Positions 53,944 to 63,249 of a stretch of DNA of 64,000 nucleotides are shown one piece after another. The translations under genes and the position numbers were made by a program. The notes below the pieces were generated by a model, which worked only from the letters and a program-made list of their open reading frames with translations, ran no database searches and was not told where the DNA came from. The DNA comes from Rubellicoccus peritrichatus (GTDB lineage Bacteria > Verrucomicrobiota > Verrucomicrobiia > Opitutales > Cerasicoccaceae): the NCBI RefSeq assembly GCF_033100135.1, contig NZ_CP136920.1, forward strand, positions 1,240,001 to 1,304,000, written 5' to 3'. How positions within the stretch are numbered: position 1 is the first letter of the stretch; each line of letters opens with the position of its first letter.

Positions 53944-55497
53944 CTATTTCACCCAATCGGGCAGCTCGCCAACGACTATCCCGAAAGCAGGAATGAGGAT
54001 GAAGTATGCGGCCAGGGTCACGAGGATGATACCGATGATATTGAGCCCCAGACCGCTTCTGACCATTTGAGGAATGGTTACACATCCCGAGCCAAAAACG
54101 ATTGCATTTGGTGGGGTGGCGACGGGCAACATGAAGGCAAACGATGCGGAAAGGGCTGCTGGTGCGAGGAGGAGGAGAGGGCTTTCCTCAAGGCCGATTG
54201 CGATTCCTCCTAGGACTGGCATCAGCATACTTGCGGTAGCGGTGTTGGAAGTCAGCTCAGTTAGAAAGATAACCATGATAGTAATGCCAAATATCAGGGC
54301 GATAATCGGCATTCCTGACAGGAACTCGATTTGGTCGACGATCCATTTTACCAGTCCGGATTTTTGAAAGCCTGTTGCGAGCGAAAGTCCACCGCCAAAT
54401 AGAACCAAAACTCCCCATGGCAGTTTGGAAGCCCACTCCCAGTTCATGACGAAATCATGCTTTTTCAGATTCACAGGGATCACAAACAGGACAAGCGCCC
54501 CCAGCATGGCGATTGTAGCGTCCTTGATCATCTTGGGTTCGATAAAGAAGTCTGCTAGATAGGGCCGGGAAATCCAACCCAACGCCGTGAGGCCGAAAAC
54601 CACCGCGGTCCAGCGTTCGCCCGGGCTCATGGAACCCATTTCCTTGATTTCTTTTTCGATGACTTGTTTGCCGCCAGGTAAGGACAGTCCCGGCATCGGA
54701 TTGGCAATGCGTGTCAACCACCACCATGACAGTGGCAGGAATATGATAACCAATGGCATTCCCACGAGCAACCAGTGAGCAAAGCCAATTTCATAATTAT
54801 AGACAGATGATAGATAGCTGGCCAGGACGGTGTTGGGCGGAGTTCCAATTAAGGTGGCGACGCCACCAATGGATGCCGCATAGGCTATCCCCAGCATCAA
54901 GTTGACTCCCAATGCATCGAGGGCGCTCGTATGATCCTTCGCACTTGCTTGCTCCAGCTCGGTCTTGGTTTGAAGCATAACAGCCAGACCGATTGGCATC
55001 ATCATCACGGCAGTTGCAGTATTGGAAACGAAGGCTGATAGGACGGCAGTCGCCAGCATGAAGCCGAAGACCAGTCTCCCAGGTGAAAACCCAACACAGT
55101 AGATGATGCAAAGGGCGATTCGGCGGTGGAGATTCCATCGCTGCATTGCCAGTGCGATAATAAAGCCTCCCATAAAGAGAAAAATCAGATGACTTGCATA
55201 AGGCGTGGTGGCCTCACCGGTTGGCATGATTCCCAGCAATGGAAAAAGCACAATTGGAAGTAAGCTGGTAGCTGGGATCGGCACTGATTCAGAAATCCAC
55301 CAGATGGCCATTAAAGCTGCGATTGCAGCCATTCGCTTTGCCTCGGGCCCCATCCCTTCAGGGGCGGGAAGCAGTAGAACGACAAGGAAAACCAATGGCC
55401 CAGCCCAAAGGCCTATGCGTTGTCTGTTGCCTATTGTGGCGTTTTGTTTTTTCAGTACAACTGGCTTGTCCTGTTCTGAGGTGGTTTTGCTGCTCAT
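53944..55497 (-). CDS. DASS/SLC13-family anion:Na+ symporter
   Basis: The 517-residue protein has about eleven to twelve membrane helices. The two family Ser-Asn-Thr motifs are present: SNTATAVMMMPIG (about 161-173) and TSNTATASMLMP (about 416-427). ISESVPIPATSLLPI is the conserved loop near the N-terminus. Family members import di- and tricarboxylates or sulfate with sodium. The substrate here is not evident. Confidence 0.88.
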   Translation of the reverse strand: MSSKTTSEQDKPVVLKKQNATIGNRQRIGLWAGPLVFLVVLLLPAPEGMGPEAKRMAAIAALMAIWWISESVPIPATSLLPIVLFPLLGIMPTGEATTPYASHLIFLFMGGFIIALAMQRWNLHRRIALCIIYCVGFSPGRLVFGFMLATAVLSAFVSNTATAVMMMPIGLAVMLQTKTELEQASAKDHTSALDALGVNLMLGIAYAASIGGVATLIGTPPNTVLASYLSSVYNYEIGFAHWLLVGMPLVIIFLPLSWWWLTRIANPMPGLSLPGGKQVIEKEIKEMGSMSPGERWTAVVFGLTALGWISRPYLADFFIEPKMIKDATIAMLGALVLFVIPVNLKKHDFVMNWEWASKLPWGVLVLFGGGLSLATGFQKSGLVKWIVDQIEFLSGMPIIALIFGITIMVIFLTELTSNTATASMLMPVLGGIAIGLEESPLLLLAPAALSASFAFMLPVATPPNAIVFGSGCVTIPQMVRSGLGLNIIGIILVTLAAYFILIPAFGIVVGELPDWVK

Positions 55498-55852
55498 TCA
55501 ACTTTGGGGATCCTATACTTTGGCCACATTCGCATCGGAATACGCCTTCAACTATAACGTTCAACTATTACGTATGCACAGTCAAAGCAAGTCGTCTTAA
55601 TAGACGAGAGAAAATTTCTTTCATGCCCTTGATGGATTTTATCCAAGGTTTGGCAGGGCTTACTCCTGTACAGATTTAGATTTCCGGCCTCATGAGAAAA
55701 ATATCTGAAGTGCGAAACGTGCTTGTAATTGACGATTTGAAGCCTTCCATGTCTTTCTTTAAGCACCAAAACCAGTGGCTATCGGGTATAAACCCGTGGT
55801 CATTCCTGCTTGCGAGGATCAGAGCCATGTGACAAAGTGACCGTTTAATACT
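55498..55852 (+). other. Intergenic region with a possible 46-codon receiver-like fragment (55692-55832)
   Basis: This 355-bp gap separates two divergent genes. An ATG at 55692 opens 46 codons, MRKISEVRNVLVIDDLKPSM.., ending at TGA 55832. The VRNVLVIDDLKPSM part looks like the first strand of a response regulator, but the rest does not continue the fold. It may be a decayed duplicate of the neighbouring receiver gene or chance. No terminator or RNA gene is clear. Confidence 0.25.
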
Positions 55853-56950
55853 ATGCCAACCTTGCTACTAGTTGACGATATCGAAGGCATCCACGACATG
55901 TTGGATGTTGTGTTTGAGAACACAGGTATCGAATTGGAGCATGCTTATCTGGGACAGCAGGCACTCGAAATATATCAGGAGAAGGAAATCGATGTCGTCC
56001 TCAGTGACATTTGCATGCCAGGGATGGACGGTTTGGAGTTGTTTGAAAAGCTCAAGGAGATCGACCCTGCATTGACCATGATTATGACAACCGCTTCAGA
56101 GCAGCGGGATTATGTTATTCGGGCTTTGCGGCTGGGCGCTTTTGATTACATCGAAAAACCTTACAACGAGGAAAACCTTCAGAAAAGCGTGAAGCGTGCC
56201 TTTATTGAGCGTCGCAAGCGGGTGGCTCGCACCTCGGGAGAATCCGTTTCCGATGAGGAAATCGAACACTTGAAGCAAGAGCTGGCGGCTCGGGATCAAG
56301 CGATTGCCGAAATTGACCAGAAGAATGCCGAAATCGAGCAGCTTAAGCAGGAGCTGAATGCCCAGAAAGAGGTCCTGACCGCCAGTGAGAAGAAGCGTAA
56401 AGCGCTGGATAAGTTGCGGATGGAGTTGGAAGTGAAAGAAGGCGCGATGAAGACAATGGAAGCGGTGATGAAGGAGCGAATGGAAAAGCTCAAAACCGCT
56501 CAACAGGATCAAAAGCGCGAGGCTAAAGGCGGGCTTTCTGCAGAGGCAGAGGCGCAGTTGGAAGAACTTCAGGCCAAGCTTGAAGCACGCGAAGCTGAAT
56601 TGACTGAGAAGGAAATGAGCGTTCAGGAGCGTGAGTTATTTGTTACTGAGACCGAAGAGTCTCTCATGGAAAAGGGCATGCGGCTTACAGAAATTGAAGC
56701 CGAGTTAGAACAGATGCGTGAAGACATCGGAGCAGGCGGTGGCGGCGGAGGAGGCATGAGTGCCGAAGAGCAGGCCGAGCTTGAGGAAATGAAATCCAAA
56801 CTCGCAGAGAAGGAGGAGGTCTTACGTAATCTGGAGGAGTCCATCCACGAAAAGGAAAAATCCATCGAGAAGGCAGAAAAGCTGGTTAAGATCCGTGAAC
56901 AGTTTCTGGAGCAGAGTGAGTCTATCCTTTTTGGTGACTCCAAAGGGTAA
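55853..56950 (+). CDS. Response-regulator receiver fused to a long coiled coil
   Basis: The 365-residue protein has an N-terminal receiver (1-120) with Asp8-Asp9, phospho-Asp52 (LSDICMPGMDG), a Thr switch in IMTTASE and Lys in YIEKPYNEEN. All receiver residues are present. From about 135 to the end it is a charged heptad-rich coiled coil (Glu/Lys/Leu), broken once by a seven-glycine hinge (GAGGGGGGGMS, about 295-305). There is no DNA-binding or catalytic output domain. It may control assembly or polar localisation, by inference. No cognate kinase is adjacent. Confidence 0.85.
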   Translation: MPTLLLVDDIEGIHDMLDVVFENTGIELEHAYLGQQALEIYQEKEIDVVLSDICMPGMDGLELFEKLKEIDPALTMIMTTASEQRDYVIRALRLGAFDYIEKPYNEENLQKSVKRAFIERRKRVARTSGESVSDEEIEHLKQELAARDQAIAEIDQKNAEIEQLKQELNAQKEVLTASEKKRKALDKLRMELEVKEGAMKTMEAVMKERMEKLKTAQQDQKREAKGGLSAEAEAQLEELQAKLEAREAELTEKEMSVQERELFVTETEESLMEKGMRLTEIEAELEQMREDIGAGGGGGGGMSAEEQAELEEMKSKLAEKEEVLRNLEESIHEKEKSIEKAEKLVKIREQFLEQSESILFGDSKG

Positions 56951-56967
56951 GCTCTTATTTTTTTATT

Positions 56968-57501
56968 ATGACGATTACCGAGCGCCTGCAGAGATTTCTT
57001 GAATGTGATCCGAAAATTGACTCCACGGCTTATGTGGCCAAGGACGCAGTGGTTATTGGTTCCGTGATGGTTGGGCCGAAGGCCAGCATTTGGCATGGCT
57101 GTGTCTTGCGTGGTGATATTGAACGCATCGTCATTGGCGAAGGGTCAAATGTCCAGGACGGCACCGTCATTCATCTGGCCGACGGTCTGTCTGCTATCGT
57201 CGGGCGCTACGTTACGATTGGGCACAAGGCAATGATTCACGCTTGCACGATCGAAGACGAATGCCTGATCGGAATGAGTGCCACGATTTTGGATGGTGCC
57301 GTGATCGGAGCACGATCGATTGTTGGGGCCGGAGCGGTGGTGACCAAGGGAACTGTTGTTCCGCCGGGTTCGCTTGTTCTGGGAACACCAGCCAAGGTGG
57401 TACGTTCTTTGTCAGACGAGGAACAGGGCGGACTTAAGGAGTGGGCCGACAAATATGTCGAAGTTAGTGCCTATCATAAGGCGAAGTTTCAAGGTGACTA
57501 G
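56968..57501 (+). CDS. Gamma-carbonic-anhydrase-like hexapeptide-repeat protein
   Basis: The 177-residue left-handed beta-helix protein has I/V-G-x-x hexapeptides throughout. The putative metal-binding residues are in VIHLADG (His), IGHKAMIHAC (two His) and a conserved RGDIERIVIGEGSNVQDG. The family includes YrdA/PaaY-type proteins and true gamma carbonic anhydrases. Activity cannot be inferred. It follows the receiver-coiled-coil gene by 17 bp. Confidence 0.87.
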   Translation: MTITERLQRFLECDPKIDSTAYVAKDAVVIGSVMVGPKASIWHGCVLRGDIERIVIGEGSNVQDGTVIHLADGLSAIVGRYVTIGHKAMIHACTIEDECLIGMSATILDGAVIGARSIVGAGAVVTKGTVVPPGSLVLGTPAKVVRSLSDEEQGGLKEWADKYVEVSAYHKAKFQGD

Positions 57502-57564
57502 ACTTACTAATAGTTGTTGTGATGTGTTGATTTAGACAATCGACCGGATAGAAAGCTACTTTAT

Positions 57565-57885
57565 ATGAAAGCCAAAGATGCCATTCATCGTCTACGAGTC
57601 ATCGGCCTGATTGAAGGAATTTCCTTCCTTCTCCTCATGGGGATCGCGATGCCATTGAAATATATTTGGGACATGCCCATGGCGGTCAAAGTCGTCGGTT
57701 GGGCGCATGGGGTCCTGTTTATCGGCTTTTGTATCTTGCTTCTTGTCGCAATGATTCTAGCCCGCTGGAGTTTTGCCCGCGGTGCTTTGTTTTTTGTTGC
57801 CGCGTTGATTCCCTTTGGGCCGTTCCTTGTCGATAAGCGCCTGCGTGTTTACGCGGATGAAGCGGAAGCCGCTACAGGTGCTTGA
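57565..57885 (+). CDS. DUF3817 small membrane protein
   Basis: The 106-residue protein has three membrane helices and the family features RLRVIGLIEGISFLLLMGIAMPLKY and GWAHGVLFIGFC, followed by PFGPFLVDKRL. It is a conserved integral membrane protein of unknown function. It is convergent with hemE (6 bp between stops). Confidence 0.85.
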   Translation: MKAKDAIHRLRVIGLIEGISFLLLMGIAMPLKYIWDMPMAVKVVGWAHGVLFIGFCILLLVAMILARWSFARGALFFVAALIPFGPFLVDKRLRVYADEAEAATGA

Positions 57886-57891
57886 GGAGTC

Positions 57892-58920
57892 TTACTTCCA
57901 GCTTGTCACGGTTTCAACCAGAGTCTGCATACACTCGATCTTTGCGTTCGGTGTGATTCCGTGACCGAGATTAAAAATATGCCCTGATTTGCCACGCATT
58001 GACTCAAGAATCTCCTTTGCAGCTTCTTCGACCAGAGGAGGGCTGGTAGTCATTAGCACAGGATCGAGATTGCCCTGAACGGCAACTTTGCCTCCGAGGG
58101 AATCATGGACTTCATTGATTTTTGCGGTCCAATCAAGGCTGAGTATCGATGCTCCAGTGGCTGCCAGTGTCTTGGCATGGAGCGCCATTCCTTTGGCAAA
58201 AATGATGACTGGTGTTTCAGCAGGGAGCTTTTGAATGACAGATTCGATCCAGCGCAATGACCAATCCCAGTAGCGATTGCCAGGGCAGGCAGCACCCCAG
58301 GAATCAAAGATTTGAACGGCATCCGCTCCGGCTTCGATTTTCATTTTCAACAACTCGGCAACGGATTCAGCCAGAGTTTCCATGAGTCTGCCGAAAAGAG
58401 CTGGTTCATCCAGAGCCAGGGTTTTGATGCTGGAGAAACTGTCAGAAGAGCCTCCTTCCACCATGTAACAGGCCAGCGTCCAGGGAGATCCCGCAAATCC
58501 AAGTAGCGCCTTGTCTTTGGAAATTTCCTTACGGGTAAGTTTCAAGGCGTCGGCTACGTAGTTGAGGTTTTCGCGAATAGCCGAGCTGTCACGCAAGTTC
58601 TCAAAATGCCTTGGCTCGTTGAGCGCGAAGTCCATTCCAATGCCACCTTGATCACGAAAGTGATATGGTTGTCCAAGCGCTTCAGGAATAATTAGTATAT
58701 CAGAAAAGATAATGGCAGCATCGAGGGCAAATCGCTTGAGAGGCTGGAGTGTCACTTCAGTGGCCAGCTCGGGCGTTCTCACCATTTCCAGGAATGAATG
58801 CTTGGTTTTTAGTTCGCGATATTCTGGAAGATAGCGCCCTGCCTGCCGCATGACCCAGATGGGGGGTCTATCGGTTGCTTGGCAATTGGCTGCGGCTAGG
58901 AAGCGTTGGCGTGAAGTCAT
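57892..58920 (-). CDS. hemE: Uroporphyrinogen decarboxylase (HemE)
   Basis: The 342-residue enzyme decarboxylates uroporphyrinogen III to coproporphyrinogen III in the cytosol. Signatures are PPIWVMRQAGRYLPEYR (about 19-35) with the substrate-binding Arg residues, IIFSDILIIPEALG with the catalytic Asp, and NLGHGITPNAKIE at the C-terminus. It lies downstream of hemF in the same direction (79-bp gap), so successive heme steps are linked. Confidence 0.95.
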   Translation of the reverse strand: MTSRQRFLAAANCQATDRPPIWVMRQAGRYLPEYRELKTKHSFLEMVRTPELATEVTLQPLKRFALDAAIIFSDILIIPEALGQPYHFRDQGGIGMDFALNEPRHFENLRDSSAIRENLNYVADALKLTRKEISKDKALLGFAGSPWTLACYMVEGGSSDSFSSIKTLALDEPALFGRLMETLAESVAELLKMKIEAGADAVQIFDSWGAACPGNRYWDWSLRWIESVIQKLPAETPVIIFAKGMALHAKTLAATGASILSLDWTAKINEVHDSLGGKVAVQGNLDPVLMTTSPPLVEEAAKEILESMRGKSGHIFNLGHGITPNAKIECMQTLVETVTSWK

Positions 58921-58932
58921 AGTGTTTCAGGC

Positions 58933-59028
58933 AGCAATGAGAAGATAGAAGGCAGAAGAGCCAAATGAAAAATGGAAACCATGAATTTCTTCTGCCTTCT
59001 CACTTCTCACTTTTCACTTCCTCACCAA
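58933..59028. repeat. Inverted CTTCTCACTT/AAGTGAGAAG-type repeat between hemF and hemE
   Basis: AATGAGAAGATAGAAGGCAGAAG (from 58935) faces CTTCTGCCTTCTCACTTCTCACTT (58990-59017). The right part overlaps the hemF 3' end (last codons ..EEVKSEK). Similar purine-rich stretches occur at 31312, 35083, 43591 and 44279. Confidence 0.55.
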
Positions 59029-59932
59029 GCCAATCCTTAGAGATCAGATACTTTTCAAGTAGCTCAGACTCAGCGGTATTCGGCTCTGGCTGATGGTTAT
59101 AGGCCCAGTGCACTTCTGGAGGGAGTGACATCAAAATCGATTCGGTTCGACCTTTGGATTGCAAACCGAATAGCGTCCCACGGTCATAAACCAGGTTGAA
59201 TTCAACATAGCGTCCCCGCCTTAGCTTTTGCCAGTTTCGTTCGCGCTCTCCATATTGGGTTGCCATCCGGCGCTTTACGATTGGGCCGTAGCCCTGCCAA
59301 TAATGATCCCCGACGCTTTTCATGAATCCAAAAGCGTTTTTAAAGCCACCTTCGTTGAAGTCGTCAAAGAAGAGTCCGCCGATGCCTCTTGGTTCATTTC
59401 TGTGAGGCAGGAAAAAGTACTCATCGCACCATTGTTTGAAGCGTGGATAGAGTCCGTCGCCGTAGGGCAGGCAAGCCTCCCTTGCGGTTTTGTGCCAGTA
59501 AACGGCATCTTCCTCAAAGCCATAGTAGGGCGTTAAATCGAAGCCACCACCAAACCACCATACCGGAGTCTCACCTTCTTTTTCCGCTACCAGAAAACGT
59601 ACATTCGCGTGAGAAGTCGGTGCGTATGGATTGACTGGATGAATAACTACGGAAACACCCATAGCGCGAAAACTGCGTCCGACAAGTTCAGGCCGTCGGG
59701 CCGTAGCGGCGGCGGGCAGGGCGGCTCCGGAAACATCAGAGAAATTTATCCCGCCTTTTTCAAAAACCGAACCTCCGGAAAAAGCACGCGATTCGCCACC
59801 GCCGCCTTCTGGTCGATCCCATCGATCAATGGTGAAGCTGCCCACCTTGTCGATTTCTTGCAGGCCATTGCAAAGTTTGTCCTGCAGGGAACGCAAATAA
59901 TTGCCGATGGCATCTATGTCAGGCTCTTCCAT
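59000..59932 (-). CDS. hemF: Oxygen-dependent coproporphyrinogen III oxidase (HemF)
   Basis: The ATG at 59932 ([20 protein letters not shown]) gives 310 residues. Typical motifs are [25 protein letters not shown], a conserved [44 protein letters not shown] and the C-terminal [33 protein letters not shown]. It oxidatively decarboxylates coproporphyrinogen III and needs oxygen, so the organism respires aerobically at least at times. The C-terminal codons overlap a repeat and may be added sequence. Confidence 0.95.
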   Translation of the reverse strand: MEEPDIDAIGNYLRSLQDKLCNGLQEIDKVGSFTIDRWDRPEGGGGESRAFSGGSVFEKGGINFSDVSGAALPAAATARRPELVGRSFRAMGVSVVIHPVNPYAPTSHANVRFLVAEKEGETPVWWFGGGFDLTPYYGFEEDAVYWHKTAREACLPYGDGLYPRFKQWCDEYFFLPHRNEPRGIGGLFFDDFNEGGFKNAFGFMKSVGDHYWQGYGPIVKRRMATQYGERERNWQKLRRGRYVEFNLVYDRGTLFGLQSKGRTESILMSLPPEVHWAYNHQPEPNTAESELLEKYLISKDWLGEEVKSEK

Positions 59933-60010
59933 AAAATTACAAACCGAAAAAGAAGCCCTTGGGCTTGCGCTTTGCAATGGTTAACTAAGGTTAATAGCAA
60001 GCTACTTCTG

Positions 60011-60748
60011 ATGATTAAGGAAAAACCGAACCGCTTCTGTATTGGCCTGCTTGACTGGTATCTGACTTATCAGTTTCGCCGCCGATTTTTCAGTGTGCAT
60101 GTGGACGGTTTTGATGGGTTTGATGCCTTTTTCAAAGATGCGGGCAGCTTTCCCATCCTTTTCTATGGTAATCATCAGAGTTGGTGGGATGGCTTTTTTG
60201 CGTTTCAACTGGCCAGGCGCTATGGCATCGATCAACGGGTCATTATGGAGGAAAAGAACCTCCAGCGTTTTCCTTTTTTCCGTTATGTTGGGGTTTTCGG
60301 CGTGGATTTGGACCTGAAGGAAGGGCGAGCTCAAAGCCTGATGCATTGTGTTCGCACTCTTAAAGTCGATAAACCGCGTCGTGCACTGCTTATGTATCCT
60401 CAAGGGCGTCTGGTATCTCCGTTGGAAAAGGCCTGGCCTCCATTTAAGCCAGGTATTGAAACGATCTTGAAATTGTGTCCAGCGGTTAAAGCCGTACCTA
60501 TCATTCACGAGATTGTATCTGGGAAGCACCAGCTTCCGGAGGTATTTATAGAGATTGGCCAGCCTATTTCGGCTGCGAATCAACCAGATGCTACCGTTCT
60601 TGAGGCAGCGCTCAAGGATACCCGCGAAATCATGATTGAGAAAGTGCTCGCAGGGTCAGTTCCTCAAAATGGCTTCTATTTAAGTAAACCTGCCAAGCAT
60701 ATGCATGGAGAAACGGGCTCTTCTCCCCGGCATGCTGATGCAAAATAG
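60011..60748 (+). CDS. PlsC-like 1-acyl-glycerophosphate acyltransferase family protein
   Basis: The ATG at 60011 (MIKEKPNRFCIGLLDWYL) gives 245 residues; the longer frame upstream is antisense to hemF. The H(x)4D acyltransferase motif is NHQSWWDGFF (about 46-55). MYPQGRLVSP (about 130-139) corresponds to the second substrate-binding motif. No clear membrane helix is present. It likely acylates a glycerolipid or another lipid at the inner membrane. It may be transcribed towards the opsin-like gene, 153 bp away. Confidence 0.8.
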   Translation: MIKEKPNRFCIGLLDWYLTYQFRRRFFSVHVDGFDGFDAFFKDAGSFPILFYGNHQSWWDGFFAFQLARRYGIDQRVIMEEKNLQRFPFFRYVGVFGVDLDLKEGRAQSLMHCVRTLKVDKPRRALLMYPQGRLVSPLEKAWPPFKPGIETILKLCPAVKAVPIIHEIVSGKHQLPEVFIEIGQPISAANQPDATVLEAALKDTREIMIEKVLAGSVPQNGFYLSKPAKHMHGETGSSPRHADAK

Positions 60749-60901
60749 GGTGGCAGGTAGTTGGCATTCTGTTTGACCAGTCTATTGGCAGCACAAACAT
60801 TTGAACTATGACCAATTGCTTTACTTAAAGGGTTTACTAAGAAAAATGATTGCCATTTATCAAATTATTTACCAATTTGGTATGTCCAGATTCTAACTCC
60901 G

Positions 60902-62026
60902 ATGGCAGAAAAAGCAGTATTAGTAGATAAACTCCCCCCGGTTAAGAGCAACGTTGCTTCGACGCCACCACCAGTTGAACCCAAGTCTGTAACGGTAGAA
61001 CCCAAGTCTGCACCGATACCTGAACCCGTTGAGATTGAGACGATGTCGATCAACGATCCGGTGCCACCAGCCTTTCAATTGGCGGCTGGGGTCGATCGTT
61101 CTTCCACAAATAAGAAAGCGCAGGAGAAGGAGGTTGTCATTGAGAAGCCTGTTAAGCCAGAGCCGGAAATTCTTTTGGCAGATGCGCAACAGCCTCCAAT
61201 TGAAGGAGAGGCGCTGACGAAAGAGCCTGAAACTCAAGAAGCATCCATTTCTGGATTTCAGAATGTTACCTATTATACCTTTATTCTCAATTTACTCGTT
61301 TTTGGCTTCGTAGGTATCTTCTTCCTGTCGCGTGGATTGAACAAAAAGGCTGATGTTCGGCATCGCCCAATGATCAATTACGGTATTTTTCTCCTGGTTC
61401 TCGCTTTTGTCTATTATTACATGAAAGGCGCTTTTGCGTCTTACCTATGGGGTGAGATCGACTCTGCGCCACTTGCTGTGAGATCCCTCAGTTGGATGAT
61501 TCTGGCACCAGTGCTATTCCTTCTGATTGCGAATTTACTGAGAACTGGAAAAGCTGAGCAGAAGCGCTTTTTAATTATCAGTGGATTGGCGGTCCTGCTC
61601 TTTGGATCGATTGCCATATCTGCGGTTCACGACATTGGTCAGGGCATCCGCATTACTTTCACTATTCTCTCCTTTATTGCTTCTATTGGCGCATGTTTTC
61701 TTCTGTTTCTGGCCTATCGCGATTTTTCCGAAGACCTCAATCCTCATGTTGCGAAAGGGTTCACCATCATTGTCGGCGTGATTGCCGGAGGCTGGTTTCT
61801 TTACCCTTGGCTTAACGCAGCATCGGTGTTCTTTAATGCTCCATCCGTCTTCCTCTTCCTGCTCAATTTCGTGGATTTAGGCCTGATGGCGGGAGTCACT
61901 TATGGTGTCTATGAAAGCACCGCCAAGGTCTCTGAAAATATTGCCGTGAAGCCCAAGGCACCAGTAGCAATGAAGCCCCAGGGGCCAAAGCCCAAGGCAC
62001 CTCCGGCTCCTAGAAAAGCCTCCTGA
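60902..62026 (+). CDS. Seven-helix microbial-rhodopsin-like protein lacking the retinal-binding lysine
   Basis: The 374-residue protein has a polar Pro/Glu/Lys-rich N-terminus (1-118). Seven predicted membrane helices follow: A 124-143, B 158-180, C 191-212, D 222-241, E 249-271, F 283-306, G 313-338. The tail is Pro/Lys-rich. Rhodopsin landmarks are: helix B end YYYMKGAF; helix C Arg194 and Trp198 with Pro203, in the same spacing as R-x-x-D-W...P of proteorhodopsin; helix F WFLYP (298-302) as WxxYP; helix G Asp325. However, the acceptor Asp position is Ser197, the donor position (11 residues later) is Leu208, and the Lys expected four residues after Asp325 is Met329. It therefore cannot bind retinal as a Schiff base. 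Opsins without this lysine have been reported in other bacteria. The function is unknown; a signalling or scaffold role is inference. Confidence 0.75.
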   Translation: MAEKAVLVDKLPPVKSNVASTPPPVEPKSVTVEPKSAPIPEPVEIETMSINDPVPPAFQLAAGVDRSSTNKKAQEKEVVIEKPVKPEPEILLADAQQPPIEGEALTKEPETQEASISGFQNVTYYTFILNLLVFGFVGIFFLSRGLNKKADVRHRPMINYGIFLLVLAFVYYYMKGAFASYLWGEIDSAPLAVRSLSWMILAPVLFLLIANLLRTGKAEQKRFLIISGLAVLLFGSIAISAVHDIGQGIRITFTILSFIASIGACFLLFLAYRDFSEDLNPHVAKGFTIIVGVIAGGWFLYPWLNAASVFFNAPSVFLFLLNFVDLGLMAGVTYGVYESTAKVSENIAVKPKAPVAMKPQGPKPKAPPAPRKAS

Positions 62027-62256
62027 GCCGCCGAGTTTCGGGCACTTTCGCCTGCTTCGGAGTGATTTCTCTTCAAGTGTTTCCAGCTTGAGCGAAGTTT
62101 TGATGCTCATTATTTCGCTTAATCAGGATCACTTTAGTTGAGTGATTCATTATAGACAGTTTACTAAACGCCTTCTTATACATGTTTGTTCTGTGCCTAT
62201 CCCACATAAGTAAGTTTGTTCGTTGCAGATTTCGATATGGGCGCTTCCCTGTGTGA
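62027..62256. other. Intergenic region between opsin-like gene and epimerase gene
   Basis: These 230 bases contain no convincing gene. A short imperfect hairpin (GATCACT..AGTTGAGTGATTC, about 62128-62148) is the only structure noted. It presumably contains the epimerase promoter. Confidence 0.35.
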
Positions 62257-63171
62257 ATGGAATCAAGCAAGTCGATTGTCATTTTAGGATGCGGCTACGT
62301 TGGGGCAGCCATGGCTGAACAAGCTCTGGCGCGAGGAATGCATGTCATTGCATTGACTCGAAACGCTGACAAGGCAGCTGGGCTTAGAGCCAAAGGTGTG
62401 CAATGCGTTGTGGAAGCGGATCTGGGGTCGGACGATTGGCACACGCAAATCGAGCCTCGGCAAGACTATGTATTCAATTGCGTTAGTTCTGGTGGCGGTG
62501 GTCTGGATGGTTACCGGAAGTCTTATGTTGCCGGTCAGCAGTCGCTGTTGCGTTGGGCAGCAAAAGGCAATATCGGAACTGTCATATATACAGGAGCGAC
62601 CAGTGTTTACTCGCAATCTGATGGCGAAATTGTCGATGAGGATTCAACCTCTGGAGACTTGTCGCCCTCAGGTGAGATATTATTGGAGGCTGAAAAGGTT
62701 TTATCTGAGGGAGCGGCTGCAGCGAAGATTGCACGCTGGTTCGTCCTCCGGCTTGGTGGAATTTATGGCCCTGGCCGTCACTACCTGCTCGATAAATTGC
62801 GTGCGGGTGAAACAGCTTTTCCTGGGAGTGGTGATTTTTATGTTAACATGATCCATCGCGATGATATTGTCTCAGCCGCCTTTGCGCTTTTTCAATCACC
62901 CGAAGTAATCAAAGACCGCATTTACAATCTTGTTGATGGAGATTATCCGAGCAAAAGTGAGATGGTCGAGTGGTTGGCGGATCGTCTTAGTGTGGGGAAG
63001 CCGCATTTTGATCCTTCGCAATCCATGAATCGCGAAGGTCGTCGTCGTAATACTGAAGGAAAGCTTCCTAATCGTCGTGTTTCCACCGAACGGATACGAA
63101 GTGAGCTGAACTGGAAACCGACTTATCCAAGTTTTCGCGACGGGTATGAGGAGATTTTGGCAGGGAGCTGA
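62257..63171 (+). CDS. NAD-dependent epimerase/dehydratase family (SDR) protein, YeeZ-like
   Basis: The 304-residue protein has a Rossmann N-terminus with GCGYVGAAMA (about 11-20). It has a TGATSVYS segment in place of the usual catalytic Ser, and GIYGPGRHYLLDKL (about 168-181), where the typical YxxxK is not obvious. FYVNMIHRDDIVSAA is characteristic of extended SDR proteins, and the YeeZ-like group is closest. The catalytic role is uncertain because of the missing YxxxK. Confidence 0.75.
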   Translation: MESSKSIVILGCGYVGAAMAEQALARGMHVIALTRNADKAAGLRAKGVQCVVEADLGSDDWHTQIEPRQDYVFNCVSSGGGGLDGYRKSYVAGQQSLLRWAAKGNIGTVIYTGATSVYSQSDGEIVDEDSTSGDLSPSGEILLEAEKVLSEGAAAAKIARWFVLRLGGIYGPGRHYLLDKLRAGETAFPGSGDFYVNMIHRDDIVSAAFALFQSPEVIKDRIYNLVDGDYPSKSEMVEWLADRLSVGKPHFDPSQSMNREGRRRNTEGKLPNRRVSTERIRSELNWKPTYPSFRDGYEEILAGS

Positions 63172-63191
63172 TCACGCAGAGGATATACTTT

Positions 63192-63241
63192 ACCACGGAG
63201 GAACGGAGCTGCTGGCTTCGCGTCTTCGTGCCCTCCGTGGT
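63192..63241. repeat. Inverted repeat ACCACGGAGG/CCTCCGTGGT
   Basis: ACCACGGAGGAACGGAG pairs with CCCTCCGTGGT at the end, and CACGCAGAGG lies just upstream (63173). It is related to the CGCAGAG hairpin family and lies between two convergent genes. Confidence 0.6.
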
Positions 63242-63249
63242 TAGTATTC

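Noticed and set aside
59609-60010. Upstream extension of the acyltransferase frame
   Set aside because: It runs antisense through hemF and has no protein-like character; the start at 60011 is preferred.
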